Assembly: GCA_963662155.1 (NCBI GenBank)
Contig: OY759269.1
Location: 17,866,364 to 17,930,363 of the forward strand
Length of the DNA stretch: 64,000 nucleotides
From: Lamellibrachia columna
Taxonomy: Eukaryota > Annelida > Polychaeta > Sabellida > Siboglinidae
Reading direction: 5' to 3'
The position numbers were made by a program, and so were the translations under genes. Numbering within the stretch: the first letter of the stretch is position 1; each line of letters opens with the position of its first letter. A model generated the notes under the pieces. It was given only the letters and a program-made list of their open reading frames with translations, searched no databases and had not been told where the DNA came from. Shown here piece by piece: positions 37,960 through 51,667 of this stretch.

Positions 37960-40900
37960 AGGGAAGAGAGTGGAACAAGAGGGGAGATTCAGACTGAGAA
38001 CAGAAGTCGGTAAGGAACAAGAGGTGAGATTCAGGCTGGAAGCAGGAACAGATGGTGTTTCAAACTGGGAACATAAGACGGGAAGGAAGATATTGAAGTT
38101 TCAGACTGGGAACAGGTAACAGGAAGGAAGAGAGGGGGTTCCGGACTGGGAACAGAGGACGAGATGGAACAGGAGGGGAGATTCAAACCGGGAAGAGAAG
38201 ACGGGAAAGAACAGGTGGGGAGATTCGGAGAGGGAACAAAATGCGAGAAAAAACAGGAGGGGAGATTCAAACTGGGAGCATAAAACGTGAAGTGAGAGGT
38301 GGGAGATTCCGACTGGGAACAGAAGACGGGAAGGAACAGATGGGAGTTTCAAATAGGGAAGAGAATACAGGAAGGAACAGGTGGGAATTTCAGACTGAGA
38401 ACAGAAGAGGGGAAAGAACAGAAGGGGAGATTCAGGCAGGGAGCATGGGACGGGAATGAACAGATGGGGGATTCAGACTGGGGACAGAAGACGGGAAGGA
38501 ACAGGAACCGATATTCAGAAGGGGAACAGAAGGCGGGAAGGAACAAGTGGGAGATTCATACTGGGAACAGGTGACTTGAAGGAACAGGAGGGGAGATTCA
38601 GACTGGGAAAAGAAGACGGGATGGAATAATTTGCAGATTCATACTGTGAATAGGAGAAGGGAAGGAACAGACGGGATTTTCATACTGAAAACAGAAGACG
38701 GGAAGGAAGAGAAGGGGAGATTCGGGCAGGCAACATAAGAGGGGAAGGAACAGGAGGGGAGATTAAGTTTGGGGACAGATGACGGAAATAACATAAGGGG
38801 ATATTCATACTGGAAACATATAACGGGAAGGAACAGAGGAACATCAACGAACAGGCGATGCAGACTGGAAAGAGAAGAACAGGATAGAAGATTCGGACAG
38901 GGAAAAGAAGACGAAATAGAACAGGGATGGAGGAATAGATGGTACACTGGCAACATAATACGAGAAGGAACAGATGGGAGATTGAAACTGGGAACATATG
39001 ACGGGAAGTGAGAGGTGGGAGATTCCGACTGGGAACAACAAACGGGAAGGAACAGATGGGAGTTTCAAATAGGGAAGAGAATACGGGAAGGAACAGGTAG
39101 GAGTTTCACACTGAGAACAGAAGAAGGGAAGAAACAGAAGGGGAGACTCAGGCAGGGAATATCGGAATGGAATGAACCGATGGGAGAAGAAGAAGAACAG
39201 GAGCCGATATTCAGAAAGGGAATAGAAGGCGGGAAGGAACAGAAGTGGGTATTCAGACTGGGGACAGAAGACGGAAAAATACAGGTGAGAGTTTCAGACT
39301 GGGAAGGAAAGACGGGGAGGAACAGATTGGAGTTTCTAACTGGGAGCAGAAGACGGGAAGTAACATGTGGAAGATTCAGACAAGGAACACAAGACGGGAA
39401 GGAACAGGATGGGAGATTCATACTGGGAACAGAAGACGGGAGAGAAAGAGACGGGAGTTTCAACCTGGTAATAGAATACAGGGAACAGGAGGAGATATTT
39501 TGATTGGGAACATGAGACGAGAAGGAACTGATTTGAGTTTCAGACGGGAATGAAAAGTGGAAGATTTAAACTGGGAGCAGAAAACGGGAAGGAACTGGAG
39601 GAGAGATTTTATTTGAGGTTGAAAATAGAAGACATACGGGAAGGAACAGGTGGGAAATTCAGACTGGGTACAAAAGACGGTAGGAACAGATGAGAGATTC
39701 AGATTGGGAACAGAAAACGGGAAGGAGCAGATGGGAGTTTCAAACTGGGAACAGAAGACGGGAAAGAAAAGATGGGAGTTTCAACATGGTAGTAGAATCC
39801 TCGAAGAAACAGGAGGAGATATTCTGACTGGGAACAGGAGACGAGAAGGAAAATATATGAGTCTCAGACTCATAAATGAAGACGGGAAGGAAAAGGGTGG
39901 GAGGTTCAAATTGGGAAAGAAGAAGGGAATGAACAGGTGAGAGATTCAGACTGGGTACAAAAGACGGAAAGGAACAGGAGGGACACAAACACTGGGTATA
40001 TAAGACAGGAATGAACAGGTGGGAGTTTCAATCAGTGAAAATAAGACGGGAAGGAACAGGTAGGAGTTTCAAACTGGGAACAAAAGACGAGAAAAAAAAG
40101 ATCTGAGTTTCAACCTGGTAATAGAATACGGGAATGAACAGGAGAAGATATTTTTATTGGAAACAGGAGACGAGAAAGAACTGATTTGAGTGTCAGGCTC
40201 ATAAATGAAGACGGGAAAAGGTGGGAGGTTAAAATTGTGAAAGAAGACGGGAATGAACAGATGGGAGATTCAGACTGGGTACAAAAGATGGTAGGAACGG
40301 GAGGGGAGATTCAGACTAGGAGCAGAAGAAGGGAAAGAGCAGGAGAACAGGAACAGATGGGTTATTCACACTGGGAAAAGGTGTTAAATTCAGACTGGAA
40401 ACAGAAGTCTGGAAGAAACAGACGGGAGTTTCAAACTTGGAATAGCAGATGGAAAGGAACAGTTGGGATATTCATACTTGGAACAGGTGACGGGAAGGAA
40501 CAGATGAAAGATTCAGTCTTGGTTCAAAAGACGGAAGAAACAGATGAGAGATTCAGACTGGGAACAGAAGACAGGAAGGAACAGATGGGGGGTTCAACTG
40601 GGAACAAGAAACGGGAAGGAACATATTGGTGTTTCAAAGTGGGAAAAGAAGAATGTAAGTAACAGTAGGGGAGATGCAAACTGGGATTAGAAGATGGGAA
40701 TGAACAAGAGGTCAAATTCAATCTGGGAACAGGAGACGGGAAGGAACACGTGGGGGTACATAATACTAACAGAAGACGGGAAGGAAACGGTGGACGTTTC
40801 ACACTTGGTAATAAAAGACGGGAATAAAGATATGGGAGGTTTAGACAGGGAACACGAGACGGGAATGAACATGAGGAGAGATTCAGACATTGAACAGGAG

Positions 40901-42090
40901 ACGGGAAGGAATAGATGGGAGGAACAGAAGACGGAAAAGAACGTGTGGGAGTTACAGACAGGGAACAGAAGACGGGAAAGAAGAGGTGGACGATTCATAC
41001 TGGGAACAAAAGACGAGAGGGACATATGGGAGATTCTGACTGGGAATATGGGACCGGAATGAAGAGTATGGGAGTTTCAGACTGGGAGCAGAAGAGGGAA
41101 AGGAACAGAAAGGGAGATTCAGACTAGGAACAAAAGACGGGAAGCAATAGTAGGGGAGTTTCAGACTGGGAGCAAAAGAGGGAAAGGAACAGAAAGGGAG
41201 ATTCAGACTAGGAACAAAAGACGGGAAGCAATAGTAGGGGAGATTCAGACTGGGAACAGAAGAAAGGAATGAATAGTTGGGAGTTTCAAACTGGGAACAT
41301 AAGACGGGAAGGAACAGGAGGGGAGATTCTGGGATCAGAAGACGGGAAGGGACAGGTGCGAGTTTCAGATTGATAAATGAAGACGGGAAGAACCAGGTGG
41401 GAGTTTCAAACTGGGAATAGAGGAAAGGAAGGAACAGGAGGGGAGATTCAAACTGCGAATGGAAGACGGGAAAGAAAGGATGGGAGATGTATACAATGAA
41501 CAGTAGATGGGAAGGAACAGGTGGAAGTTTCAAAATGGGAACACAAGACGGGAAGGAAGATAACGGAGGTTTAGACTTTGAACAGGAGATGGGAATGAAC
41601 AGATGGGAGATTCAGATTGGGAAAAGAAGACGTGAAGGAACAGATGGGAGGTTCAGACTGGGAACATAATGCTGGTAGGAACAGAATCAAAAGATGGGAG
41701 ATTCAAGCTGCGAAAATGAGACAGGAAGGAAGAGATAGGAGATTCAGACTGGGAAAAGAATACGGGAATGAACAGGAGGAGAGATTCAGACTGTGAACAG
41801 GAGACAGGAAGGATCAGACGGGGGTTTCAAGCGGGGAACATAAGACAGGAAGGAACAGGAGGAGATATTCTGTCTGGGAACAGGAGACGGGAAGGAACAG
41901 GAGGATAGATTCAGACTGGAAACAGCAAACGGGAATAAACAGGACGAGAGTTTCAGACTGGGAGCGGAAGACGGGAAGGGACAGGTGGGAGTTTCAGACT
42001 GATACTATAAGACGGGAAAGAAAAAGTGGGTAGTTGCATACAGGGAAAAGAAGACTGGAAGGAACAAATGGGAGCTTCAAGTTTGGTGTG
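37960..42090 (+). repeat. 42-bp purine-rich minisatellite, expanded copy
   Basis: Same unit as 13,700-15,450 but about 4.1 kb, near 95-100 degenerate units, with higher-order blocks (41,075-41,240 contains a repeated block of about 90 bp). Confidence 0.93.
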
Positions 42091-42179
42091 GTCAGGGAGC
42101 AGACGGGAAGCAGAAGGCTGGGAGGAACAGGCGAAGGCGCGCAGAAGGGGAGCAGGATAGAGGAAGAACTAGCAGAGCA

Positions 42180-42715
42180 GAGTAGCTGCACATCTCCACT
42201 CTGGGTGGGTCTGTGTGTGGATCCTATTCGCGAAAATGCCTCTACAAGTATTCCTCCTTGTCGGTGTGCTAACATATTTGAGTACCAACTATAACAGTTT
42301 CATTTACTCCCTGCTGAGTAAATCACGGCCAAAACTTGCACAGGTTCGTGAAAAGGTTACAATATCAGATCGGTGTCGACAAAGCGCACATGCTGCCGCC
42401 TGCAGTAGATGATGTGTAGCCGTATTTGTTAAGACACTTGTGAATGTATATTGTCTGCAGACAGCCGTTCTCTTTGGGAAATTCCTTGGTAGAAAGGTAA
42501 CTTACTAAGACATATCTCTGTTTTCTGCGGCCTGATATTCGGCCGTTAAATGTCGTAGTTGTCATGGGGGGTCTTCTAATAACTCCGGGTCGAGTTGGCG
42601 TCGCCTGCTATCGGCGAGATGTGTCCTGTTGAATACTACCTAGCAAATACTACCAAGTTTTCAAATTGATGTATCGCGACATAGTTCTTAGGAACATACT
42701 GGTCTTAGTTAAATA
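42180..42715 (+). repeat. Interspersed repeat R1
   Basis: Aligns with 15,550-16,060; ends in TTAGTTAAATATA followed by (AC)n. Confidence 0.7.
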
Positions 42716-42716
42716 T

Positions 42717-43129
<413 letters not shown>

Positions 43130-43559
43130 TATAATCACTGCTAAAGCACCTGTTCGTCTTAGAATAACGACAAGTCTAAATAGAGTAATACATGTGTGTG
43201 AACTGGTTACACCACATGACGCCAGGGGCAGATCGTCATTGAACCAAAGCGTTCGCTGGAGAAGAACTGGCACCCGGCCACGTAATAGAAAACTAATAAC
43301 CATTATTTCTTAGAATAAGTATTTACGATGGCTACCAATTAAGCGCGAACTGGTTGCCACTGATACACACAGTTATTCAAGAAAATAATATATAGTGACG
43401 GAGAAAATTCAAAAGCGGAAGTCACCACGTTGATGCGTCAAACAGCAATTCACATTTTAATAGACTGTTAACTTAGAGGTGCCCCAAGCAGGACAAGAGG
43501 CCACTAGTACACACAGCACAGTAATGAAATGTCCGGAAACCATCTCTGTATGTTTCTAA

Positions 43560-44955
43560 ATGCAAGGAGCAAAGTAAATAAGAAAAAAAAACATTATGGT
43601 AGAAGATATTGACACTCACATAATTGATATAACCGAATCATGGGCCAACATAGACATAGCAGATGATGAATTAGTACTGATAAGATACGTAATGTTTAGG
43701 AGAGATCGAATAGGAAGAAGGGGAGGGGGAGTTATTTTATATGTTAAAGAATCCATTCAGGTTGATGAAATAAAATTAGAAAGGGAAACAGATTGCGATG
43801 AAGGTGTTTGCTTAAGGAAGTCAACATTAACTATTGGATTAGTTTACTGATATCCAAACATAAACGAAGAGTATAGCATAAAAATGCAAAACGCTATAAA
43901 GGAAGTGAGTAAATGAGAATGCATCATAATGGGAGATGTTAACCATGGACACATACAATGGAACTCTCTAGAGAGTACAGGGGGTGAGGACCAACAATTT
44001 ATATTTTTAATTCAGGATAGTTTCCTTACTCAGTACGTGCTAGAACCAACCAGGGTAGAGAATGTACTAGATATAGTTTTATCATCACTAACAGAATTTG
44101 TGGACAATGTCGAAATACATGAACCATCGGGTAACAATGATCATAATTTAACACATTTTGACATGAAAGTAAAACCAGAAAGTAAAAATAAAAACAAATA
44201 CAGGAGAAACTTCAGCAAAGGTAAATATAAAGATATGAGAAAATACTTAGCATAGCTAGATTGGAATAACACGCAATTGAATGTTGGAACATTCTAAAAT
44301 ATGAAATTGAGAATATCATTGATAAATTTGTTCCCTTGAAAAACCAAGGAAAACGGTATAGAAAGAAAGACTTGTCAAAAGAAGCTATTAGAAAAATATT
44401 GTTCAAGCAAACTATGTGGTGGGTCTAGAAGCGTACCGGAAAGGATGAAGACTATGCAAATTACAAAGAGGCAGTTAATGCAGCTACGACTGAAATTAGG
44501 CAATCTAAAAGAAGCTATGAGCAAAAACTAGCATACCAAACGAACAAATGTAACATAACAAATGAGAGCAATAATTGTTATGCATATGTCCGGAGTAAAC
44601 AAAGCGTACGAGACAAGGTCGGACCTCGAGAAGACAGTGCCAGAAATATAATATCACAAGTGTTTTTTATGGCGGAAGACTTAAATGGTTACTTCAGTTC
44701 AGTGTTTGCCAGAGAGGATATTAGTTCATTACCAGTTCCAAAAGCTAAATTTCAGGAGACTAAATCTGACTAATTAGGGCAGTTATTTGTATCTCCAGAA
44801 AGGGTAGCTAAGAATATGAAGGCAATGAAAGATATTAAATCATCTGGAGTGGATGGAATTCCTCCAAACCTACTAATGGAAACAATAGAACAAATCAGTA
44901 TGCCACTTGCAAGAGTGTTCAACTTGTCATTAAAAGAGGGAGTTGCTCCTTTTGA
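43560..44955 (+). mobile_element. CR1-like retrotransposon, endonuclease to RT start, truncated
   Basis: Endonuclease pieces at 43,596-43,850 (ITESWAN; RRGGGVILYVKES) and 43,929-44,255 (MGDVNHGHIQW; GNNDHN), a linker about 44,260-44,760, and RT start 44,816-44,955 (KSSGVDGIPPNLL). In-frame stops occur. It is the same family as 48,196-51,460 and is cut at a (GCAC)n array. Confidence 0.87.
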
Positions 44956-44956
44956 A

Positions 44957-46660
44957 CGCACGCACGCACGCACGCACGCACGTCCCCCAATTCCTTTATT
45001 TATAATGAAAATAACATAGCAGATAAAACGGAAATTGCAAACACGTTTAATTAATATTTTATCAATACTGGCCCAAATTTAGCTAACCAAATGCAACATT
45101 CCACAAATAAAGCTTTCAGATATTACCTTAATGGGCAACATAACAAGGTATTTAATTTTTAACTTATTAATGAAGAAACAATATCTAAATCAATAGATGA
45201 TATGCACCCAAAAGCAAGTTGCGGATTTCACGGTATTTCTTCACGGCTTCTAAAGTCTGTTAAACATGTTTCGGTAAAATCTTTAACTTTAATTACAAAA
45301 CATATATTAACTACGGGTATCTTCCCCGATAAACTTAAAACTACCAAAGTAATTCCAATTTATAAAAAAGGTGACGAAACCCTATTCTGCAACTACAGAG
45401 CAAAATCGATATTACCTGCAATTTCAAAAGTAATCGAAATAAATATTTACAAATAGATTCTTTCTAAAAAGACACTTATGTACTATAAACAATATGGATT
45501 TAGAAAGGAACATTCTACGGCATTTGCCGCTCTAGAATTAATTAATAGGATATTGACACGTATGGATAATAAGGACATACATATAAACATTTACTTGGGC
45601 CTGTCAAAGGCATTTGACAATCTGGGCCACTCAATATTAATAGATAAGTTAACTTTTAATGAAACTTTTAATGAAAAATTAAACTGGCAAAACCACATCG
45701 ACAACATTTCAAATAGGGGCTCCAGGAATATGGGTATCATAAATAAATTCAAACGACTGTTACTTCTTAATACAAAGATTATGTTGTACACTCTGATATT
45801 GTTACATCTAAACTACGGCTTAACGGGGCTACAGATGTGATATAATTAAAAAAACTTCAAAAAAAATCCGTCCATTTATATGTTTAGGCAAATATAATGC
45901 TCATACCGATCCACTGTTCAAAAGTCTTAAATTACTAAAAGTTTAGCATATTAAAAATTGCATCAACTCAAATTATATCATACATTTTCACATAATAAAC
46001 TGCCTTCTACCTACCAAATGTGCCACTTGATAAAAAAATAATATTCACAACTTTAATACACGTGGTCATTATAATGTACATACAATCAGGGTACACCATG
46101 AGTTTGATAAACGAAGTCTCAGATACAGTTTGCCACATACCATAAATAATGCACCTGATTTATTAAAAGACAAGATCACCACTCACAGTTTACATGGTTT
46201 CGCAAATTGTATCAAACTTTATGATCTGAATACATATATTGAACAATGTGCAATCCAAAATTGTTATATATGTCAACATGACTGACTATGTGTCCTTTCC
46301 TCCTTGGTTAAAAATCACTGTATGCAAAACCTGTAGGTATATTTAGTATTTGTAATATATATACATATCTAAATTACTTTTGTTCACTAAGTAATTATGC
46401 ACTAATATCACTAGGGATTTTCTTTTTTATAATTTAAATAATCGGTGAAATTAATCGACAGGGTGGCTCATACGACAGCGATTAATTTTAGTTTTAGTGG
46501 GAGTCTCCCGTCGCTTATATGTCATTATCTTTCATTTTCAGACCGTACTCTATATTCTTACCACTTCGTTTTCTCGTGACGCCTTAAATGTAACATGTTT
46601 TATGTTTTTTGTGTTGAATACTCTGTTTTGTTATGTCTTTGGGACTAATAAATATTTCCT
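44957..46660 (+). mobile_element. Second non-LTR retrotransposon, RT with internal deletion
   Basis: Starts after (GCAC)n. RT fingers at 45,202-45,456 (VIPIYKKGDE) and palm at 45,478-45,660 (YGFRKEHSTAFAALELINRI; SKAFDNLGHSILIDKL). The frame then passes straight to the thumb motif LNWQNHIDNISNR, so the segment with GVPQG and FADD is gone. The C-terminal part decays to about 46,300 and an A/T-rich 3' region to 46,660. It resembles the element at 33.3-37.5 kb. Confidence 0.8.
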
Positions 46661-46829
46661 GTTCCTGTTACTTTTCACGCACGCTCGCACGCACGCGCAC
46701 ACACAAACACACACAAACACACACAAAAACACACACACACAATGATTATTATTGTATGTATTACATTGCATTTGCTGAGTAACGGGCAATTATAAAAAAA
46801 ATTCACCCTGATATGATGTTATGTTAGGC

Positions 46830-48195
46830 CAATAATTTTACAAGATTTAACAAGATTGCCATCTCGAACAACAAGTTTCAGATGGCAAGTGGTCAAGGAA
46901 GCCTTTGGCTTATCGAGAGTCCAAAAATGTTCTCATCTATGTGTAGTCCGCCCTTATCAGATATCTGTCAATTCTATTTTTAAACATATTCACACTATTA
47001 CCATTAACACAATCATTTGGCAGTTTGTTCCATTCATTTACCACCCTCTGTGAGAAAGAGTACTTTCTCATGTCCAACCTACCCTGCTCCTTAACTAATG
47101 CTGCTTTGTGTCCTCTGGTTCTACTGGCTTCTTTAAGTTTGAAGAACATATTCCTATCCACATCCTCATAACCGTTCACTATTTTAAACACTTCTATTTG
47201 GTCTTCTCTTAGTCTCCTGGTCTCTAGTGTTGTCAAACCACATTGTAATAAGCGACTTTCTTAACTAAGGTCTCTGGAATCTGGAATTCTGGGATCATTT
47301 TAGTTGCTCTTCGTTGTATTCTTTCTAGCTTGTCTATGTCTTACGATATGGCCTCCATGCTTGAATACAATATTCCAAATGTGGTCTAACTATTGCTTTG
47401 TACAGGGGTACAATTAGATGTTTCTCCTTATACGTGATAGTTCTCCTAATTAGCCCTATAATTTGATTTTCTTTCGAAGCAGCAATCCCACATTGCTCTG
47501 AAACTTTCATGTCAGCACTAAATGTTACTCCTAAATCATTTTCTTGTGTGGTTCTACCTAGTACAGCATCCCCCATTTTATATTCATCGTGCGAATTTCC
47601 ATGTCCTATGTGTATACATTTACACTTCCCAAAATGTAATAACATTTGCCATTGTTCTGACCATTTAATTAATTTTTCTATGTCATCCTGTAAACTTTGT
47701 TTATCTGTATCATTAGTAACCATTCTGAATACTTTTGTGTCATCTGCAAATTTGAGTATTTTGCTAGATATGTCAACCTCCAAATCATTTATATATATAT
47801 ATATATATTAAAAAGAGTATAGGGCCTAATACTGATCCTTGTGGTACCCCACTCAAAACAGATTTCCAGTTTGAAATCTCACCATCTACTATTACTCTTC
47901 TGTGTGTAAGCCACTTTTCTATCCAGTTGATGACATCATTACCTATACCATGGGCTTTTAGTTTAAGTAACAATCTTTGATGTGGCACTTTATCGAAAGC
48001 TTTCTGAAAATCTAAGTAGACAACATCCACTGACCCGTCATCTACCCACTTTGTAATTTCTTCCAAAAAACATAAGATATTGGTTAGACATGACCTTGCT
48101 TTTAGGAATCCATGTTGAGATGTATTTATTAATTTATGTTTTACAAGGAATTCCACCATGTGGTCTATAATTAATGTTTCGAGTAATTTACATAC
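46830..48195 (-). mobile_element. CR1-like retrotransposon, 5'-truncated copy
   Basis: RT from the palm (KLLETLIIDHMVEFL…; VYLDFQKAFDKVPHQRLLLK; GVPQGSVLGPILFLIYI) to the C-terminus (SFSQRVVNEWNKLPND…), 3' UTR and ATCTTGTTAA tail at 46,840. (AT)n at 47,790-47,810 interrupts the frame just after the GVPQG block. A frameshift lies near 47,260-47,340. Confidence 0.9.
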
Positions 48196-51100
48196 AAGAT
48201 TTAACAAGATTTAACAAGATTTAACAAGATTTGCCATCCAAGCCAAAGGCCCAGATGGCAAGTGGACAAGGAAGCCATTGGCTTATCGAGAGTCCAACAA
48301 TGTTCATCTACTTATAGCCCGCCCTCCTGAGATATGTGTCAACCTTGTTTTTAAACATATTCACGCTGCTAGCAGTTACACAATCTGTAGACAATTTGTT
48401 CCATTCATTTATTGTCCTCTGTGAGAACGAGTGCTTCCTGATGTCCAATCTACATTGATCCTTTACTAATTTTACCTCATGTCCTCTAGTTCTGCTATCC
48501 TTCTTGAGTGAGAAAAACATATTTCTATCAATATTTTCATACCCATTCAATATCTTAAAAACTTCAATCTGATCTCCTCTTAACCTCCTTGTCTCTAGAG
48601 TTGTTAAACCACATTCTTTCAGGCGTTCTTCATAACAAAGGTCTCTCAGTTCTGGAATCATTTTAGTTGCTCTCCTTTGTATGCGTTCAAGCGTATCTAT
48701 ATCCTTCTTACGATATGGTCTCCATGCTTGTATACAGTATTCTAAATGAGGTCTAACTATTGCTTTATAAAGAGGTATAATTAACTTTTTTCCCTTGTAT
48801 GTTATGTTTCTTCTAATCAATCCAAGAATTTGATTACCCTTTGAAGCTGCAATACCACACTGCTCTGAAACTTTCATATCAGCGCTTATTGTAACTCCTA
48901 AGTCCTTTTCTTTTACAGTAGTACCCAGAACAGTATCTCCCATTTTATAGTTTACATTCAAGTTCCTATGTCCTGTATGTAGGCATTTACATTTCCCAAA
49001 ATTTAACAACATCTGCCATTTCTCAGACCATTTCACTAATCTGTCTAGATCGTTTTGTAAATGTTGTTTATCACCATCAGTATTAACCTTTCTAAACAGT
49101 TTTGTGTCATCCGCAAATTTCAGTACGTTACTTGTTATACTGTCGTCCAAGTCATTGATATAAATTAAGAATAATATAGGTCCTAATACTGATCCTTGAG
49201 GTACCCCACTCAAAACCGATTTTCAATTTGAAACTTCTCCATCTACTACAACTCGTTGTCTTCTGTCAGTCAGCCATTGTTCTATCCAGTCAGTTATGCT
49301 ATCCCCGATACCATGGGCTTTTAATTTAAGTAGTAATCTTTGATGTGGCACTTTGTCAAAAGCTTGATGTTAAACTCACTGATGTTAAACTCACTCGTCT
49401 GATATTTTCTGGCTTCTTTCTCGATCCCTTCTTAAATAGCGGCGTAATGTTTGCTTCTTTCCATTCTGAAGGAACTATTCCTTCTTCTAGTGACAAGTTA
49501 CACCATTTTGCAAGTGGTGTACTAATTTGCTCAACAATTTCCCTAAGCAGTTTTGATGGTATCCCATCAACTCCAGGTGATTTTTTTATCTTTCATCTTC
49601 TTAATTGTCTTTGCTATCATTTCAGGAGTTACAAATAACTACCCTAAATGTTCTGATTTATTGCCCTAAAATTTCGACAATGGAACTGGAAGTGAGCTGA
49701 TATCGTTTGTGGTAAAAACTGAGCTGAAATACTCATTCAGGACCTCTATCATTTGGAACCCGTCTGAAATTATGTTTTCACTGTTGTTTTCCAGCGGTCC
49801 GACCTTATCTCGAACTTTCTGTTTACTCCTTACATAAGCATAGAAACTCTTGCTGTCATTTTTTATATTACCTGCCAATTTTTGTTCAAAGGTTCTTTTA
49901 GATTTTCCAATTTCAGTAGTAGCTAGGTTAAGTGCCTCTTCGTAGTTTGTGTAATCTTCTACATTTCTCGTGTGTTTATATACCCTCCACAGCATCTGTT
50001 TGTGAGCAATTTTTCTAATAGCCTCTTTTGACAGGTGTTTTTTTTTTACCTTTTCCCTTGTTTTCTTAATGGAAAAAATGTCTCAATAATGCCCTCAATC
50101 TCATATTTTAAACAAGTCCAGCATTCTGTTGCTGTCTTTTTCTTCAGTAAGTTATTCCAATCTATATTTGCTAGATATGTTCTCATCACTTTATATTTGC
50201 CTTTGTTGAAGTTCCTCCTCCATTGTTTTTTATATGTATTCCCTGTTTTTACTTGTATATTAAAATGGATTTGGTTATGGTCACTTGAACCCAAAGGTTC
50301 GTGTACTCTAACATTGTCAACTAACACATTCCCACCTCTGGTTGGTTCCAAGACATGTTGAGTAAGGAAACATTCCTATGTTAAAAGTAGAAACTGATGG
50401 TCGTCACCTCCAGCACTCTCTAATGATTCCCACTGTATATGGCCATGTTTAAAATCACCCATTATAACACATTCCCCCTTGCTCACCTCCCTTGTCGCCT
50501 TTTGTAATTTTACATCTTCCTCTTGTCCTATGTTAGGACTACGATAAACTACTCCTATTGTTAATGTTGAGATAGATTCTTGAATAAATAAAATTACTCC
50601 ACCTCCCCTTCTTTCTCGTCTATCCTTTCTAAACATTACATAACCTGTAAGTGCTAACTGTGCATCTACTCTTCATTTGCCCATGATTCTGTGATGCCTA
50701 TTACGCGAGGAGCAATATCTGCTACCATGATGTCTAACTCACTTTTTTTATTTACTATGCTCCTGGCATTTAAGCATACACATTTAAGTTCATTGTCCGA
50801 AATTATTGGTGAACATTTCTTTGGATGTGCATTTGTAGTAGTACTCCTTTGAGTTTTCTCTGTCAGTTCCCCCTGCGCATCTAGTTTAAATAATTTATGG
50901 TGCCTTTGCCCTCGTCGACAACTCTGACAAACTCACACCCAAGAACTGCAGCGCCCTTCCCTGTCAGATGAAGTCCATCTCTCATGAAAAAGTTTAACCA
51001 CATGTCTACGAAGCCTACTCCCTCCTTCATGCATACCTTCTGTACCTGTGTGTTCATCGCCATCCTCCTACAGTTCCTATATTCCTATATATCCCTGCCT

Positions 51101-51460
51101 CCCATTATTGGTAATATCCCCGACAATACAATATGTCCAACTCGTGCCTCTTTATGTGTCTTGATCAATCTCTTGTACTTACCAACGATGGCTGACGTTC
51201 CCTCCTTCTCGGCATTGTTCGTTCCCACATGCACGAGAACAGCACCTCCCGTGCCACCACACATGACTTGTCCTGCCTTCTCTGCTATATCCTCTATTTT
51301 TGCCCCTGGCAGGCATACTGTTATGTCATCTCCTCTATTTACAATTGTATCCACTTTCCTAATGATGGAATCCCCCATAAATACCCGGGCTTTCCTCGCT
51401 TTCCCCTGTGATACTACATCAGCAAAGCTCCTTTCCTATTGCACTCGGTAGGGTTTTTAG
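48196..51460 (-). mobile_element. CR1-like retrotransposon with esterase ORF1, nearly full length
   Basis: Minus-strand order: ORF1 51,378 to about 50,881, an SGNH-type esterase with MGDSIIRK, HVGTNN and DGLHLTGKGAA; endonuclease about 50,680-50,046 (RRGGGVILFIQES; CVIMGDFKHGHIQW); linker 49,995-49,666; RT start about 49,640-49,400; RT palm to C-terminus 49,365-48,308 (KVPHQRLLLK, GVPQGSVLGPILFLIYINDL, LKFADDTKLFRKV); 3' UTR and (ATCTTGTTAA)n at 48,196. RT between the fingers and the palm is deleted at about 49,366-49,395, marked by a 15-bp tandem duplication. An esterase ORF1 is established for CR1 elements. Confidence 0.92.
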
Positions 51461-51667
51461 TTTATGGCGAAACGTTATTATATTTCCTACGGACTTAATA
51501 CTAACAGGGAGTGGGTTCCACGGAGTCGGTGCAGCAACAGAGAAATGTTTAGTTCCGGCTAATGATGACGAAGTGGCCTTAATAAGACGATGAAATATCT
51601 GTACAACAAGTGCTTGATATGTTAACATTATTACTTCATCACCTACTTGCGACGTTTGTGTTAACAT
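51440..51667 (-). mobile_element. Non-LTR retrotransposon C-terminal fragment
   Basis: Encodes TKHFSVAAPTPWNPLPVSIK…FRHKLK, the usual end of non-LTR RT proteins, of another family than the adjoining CR1. Confidence 0.65.
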
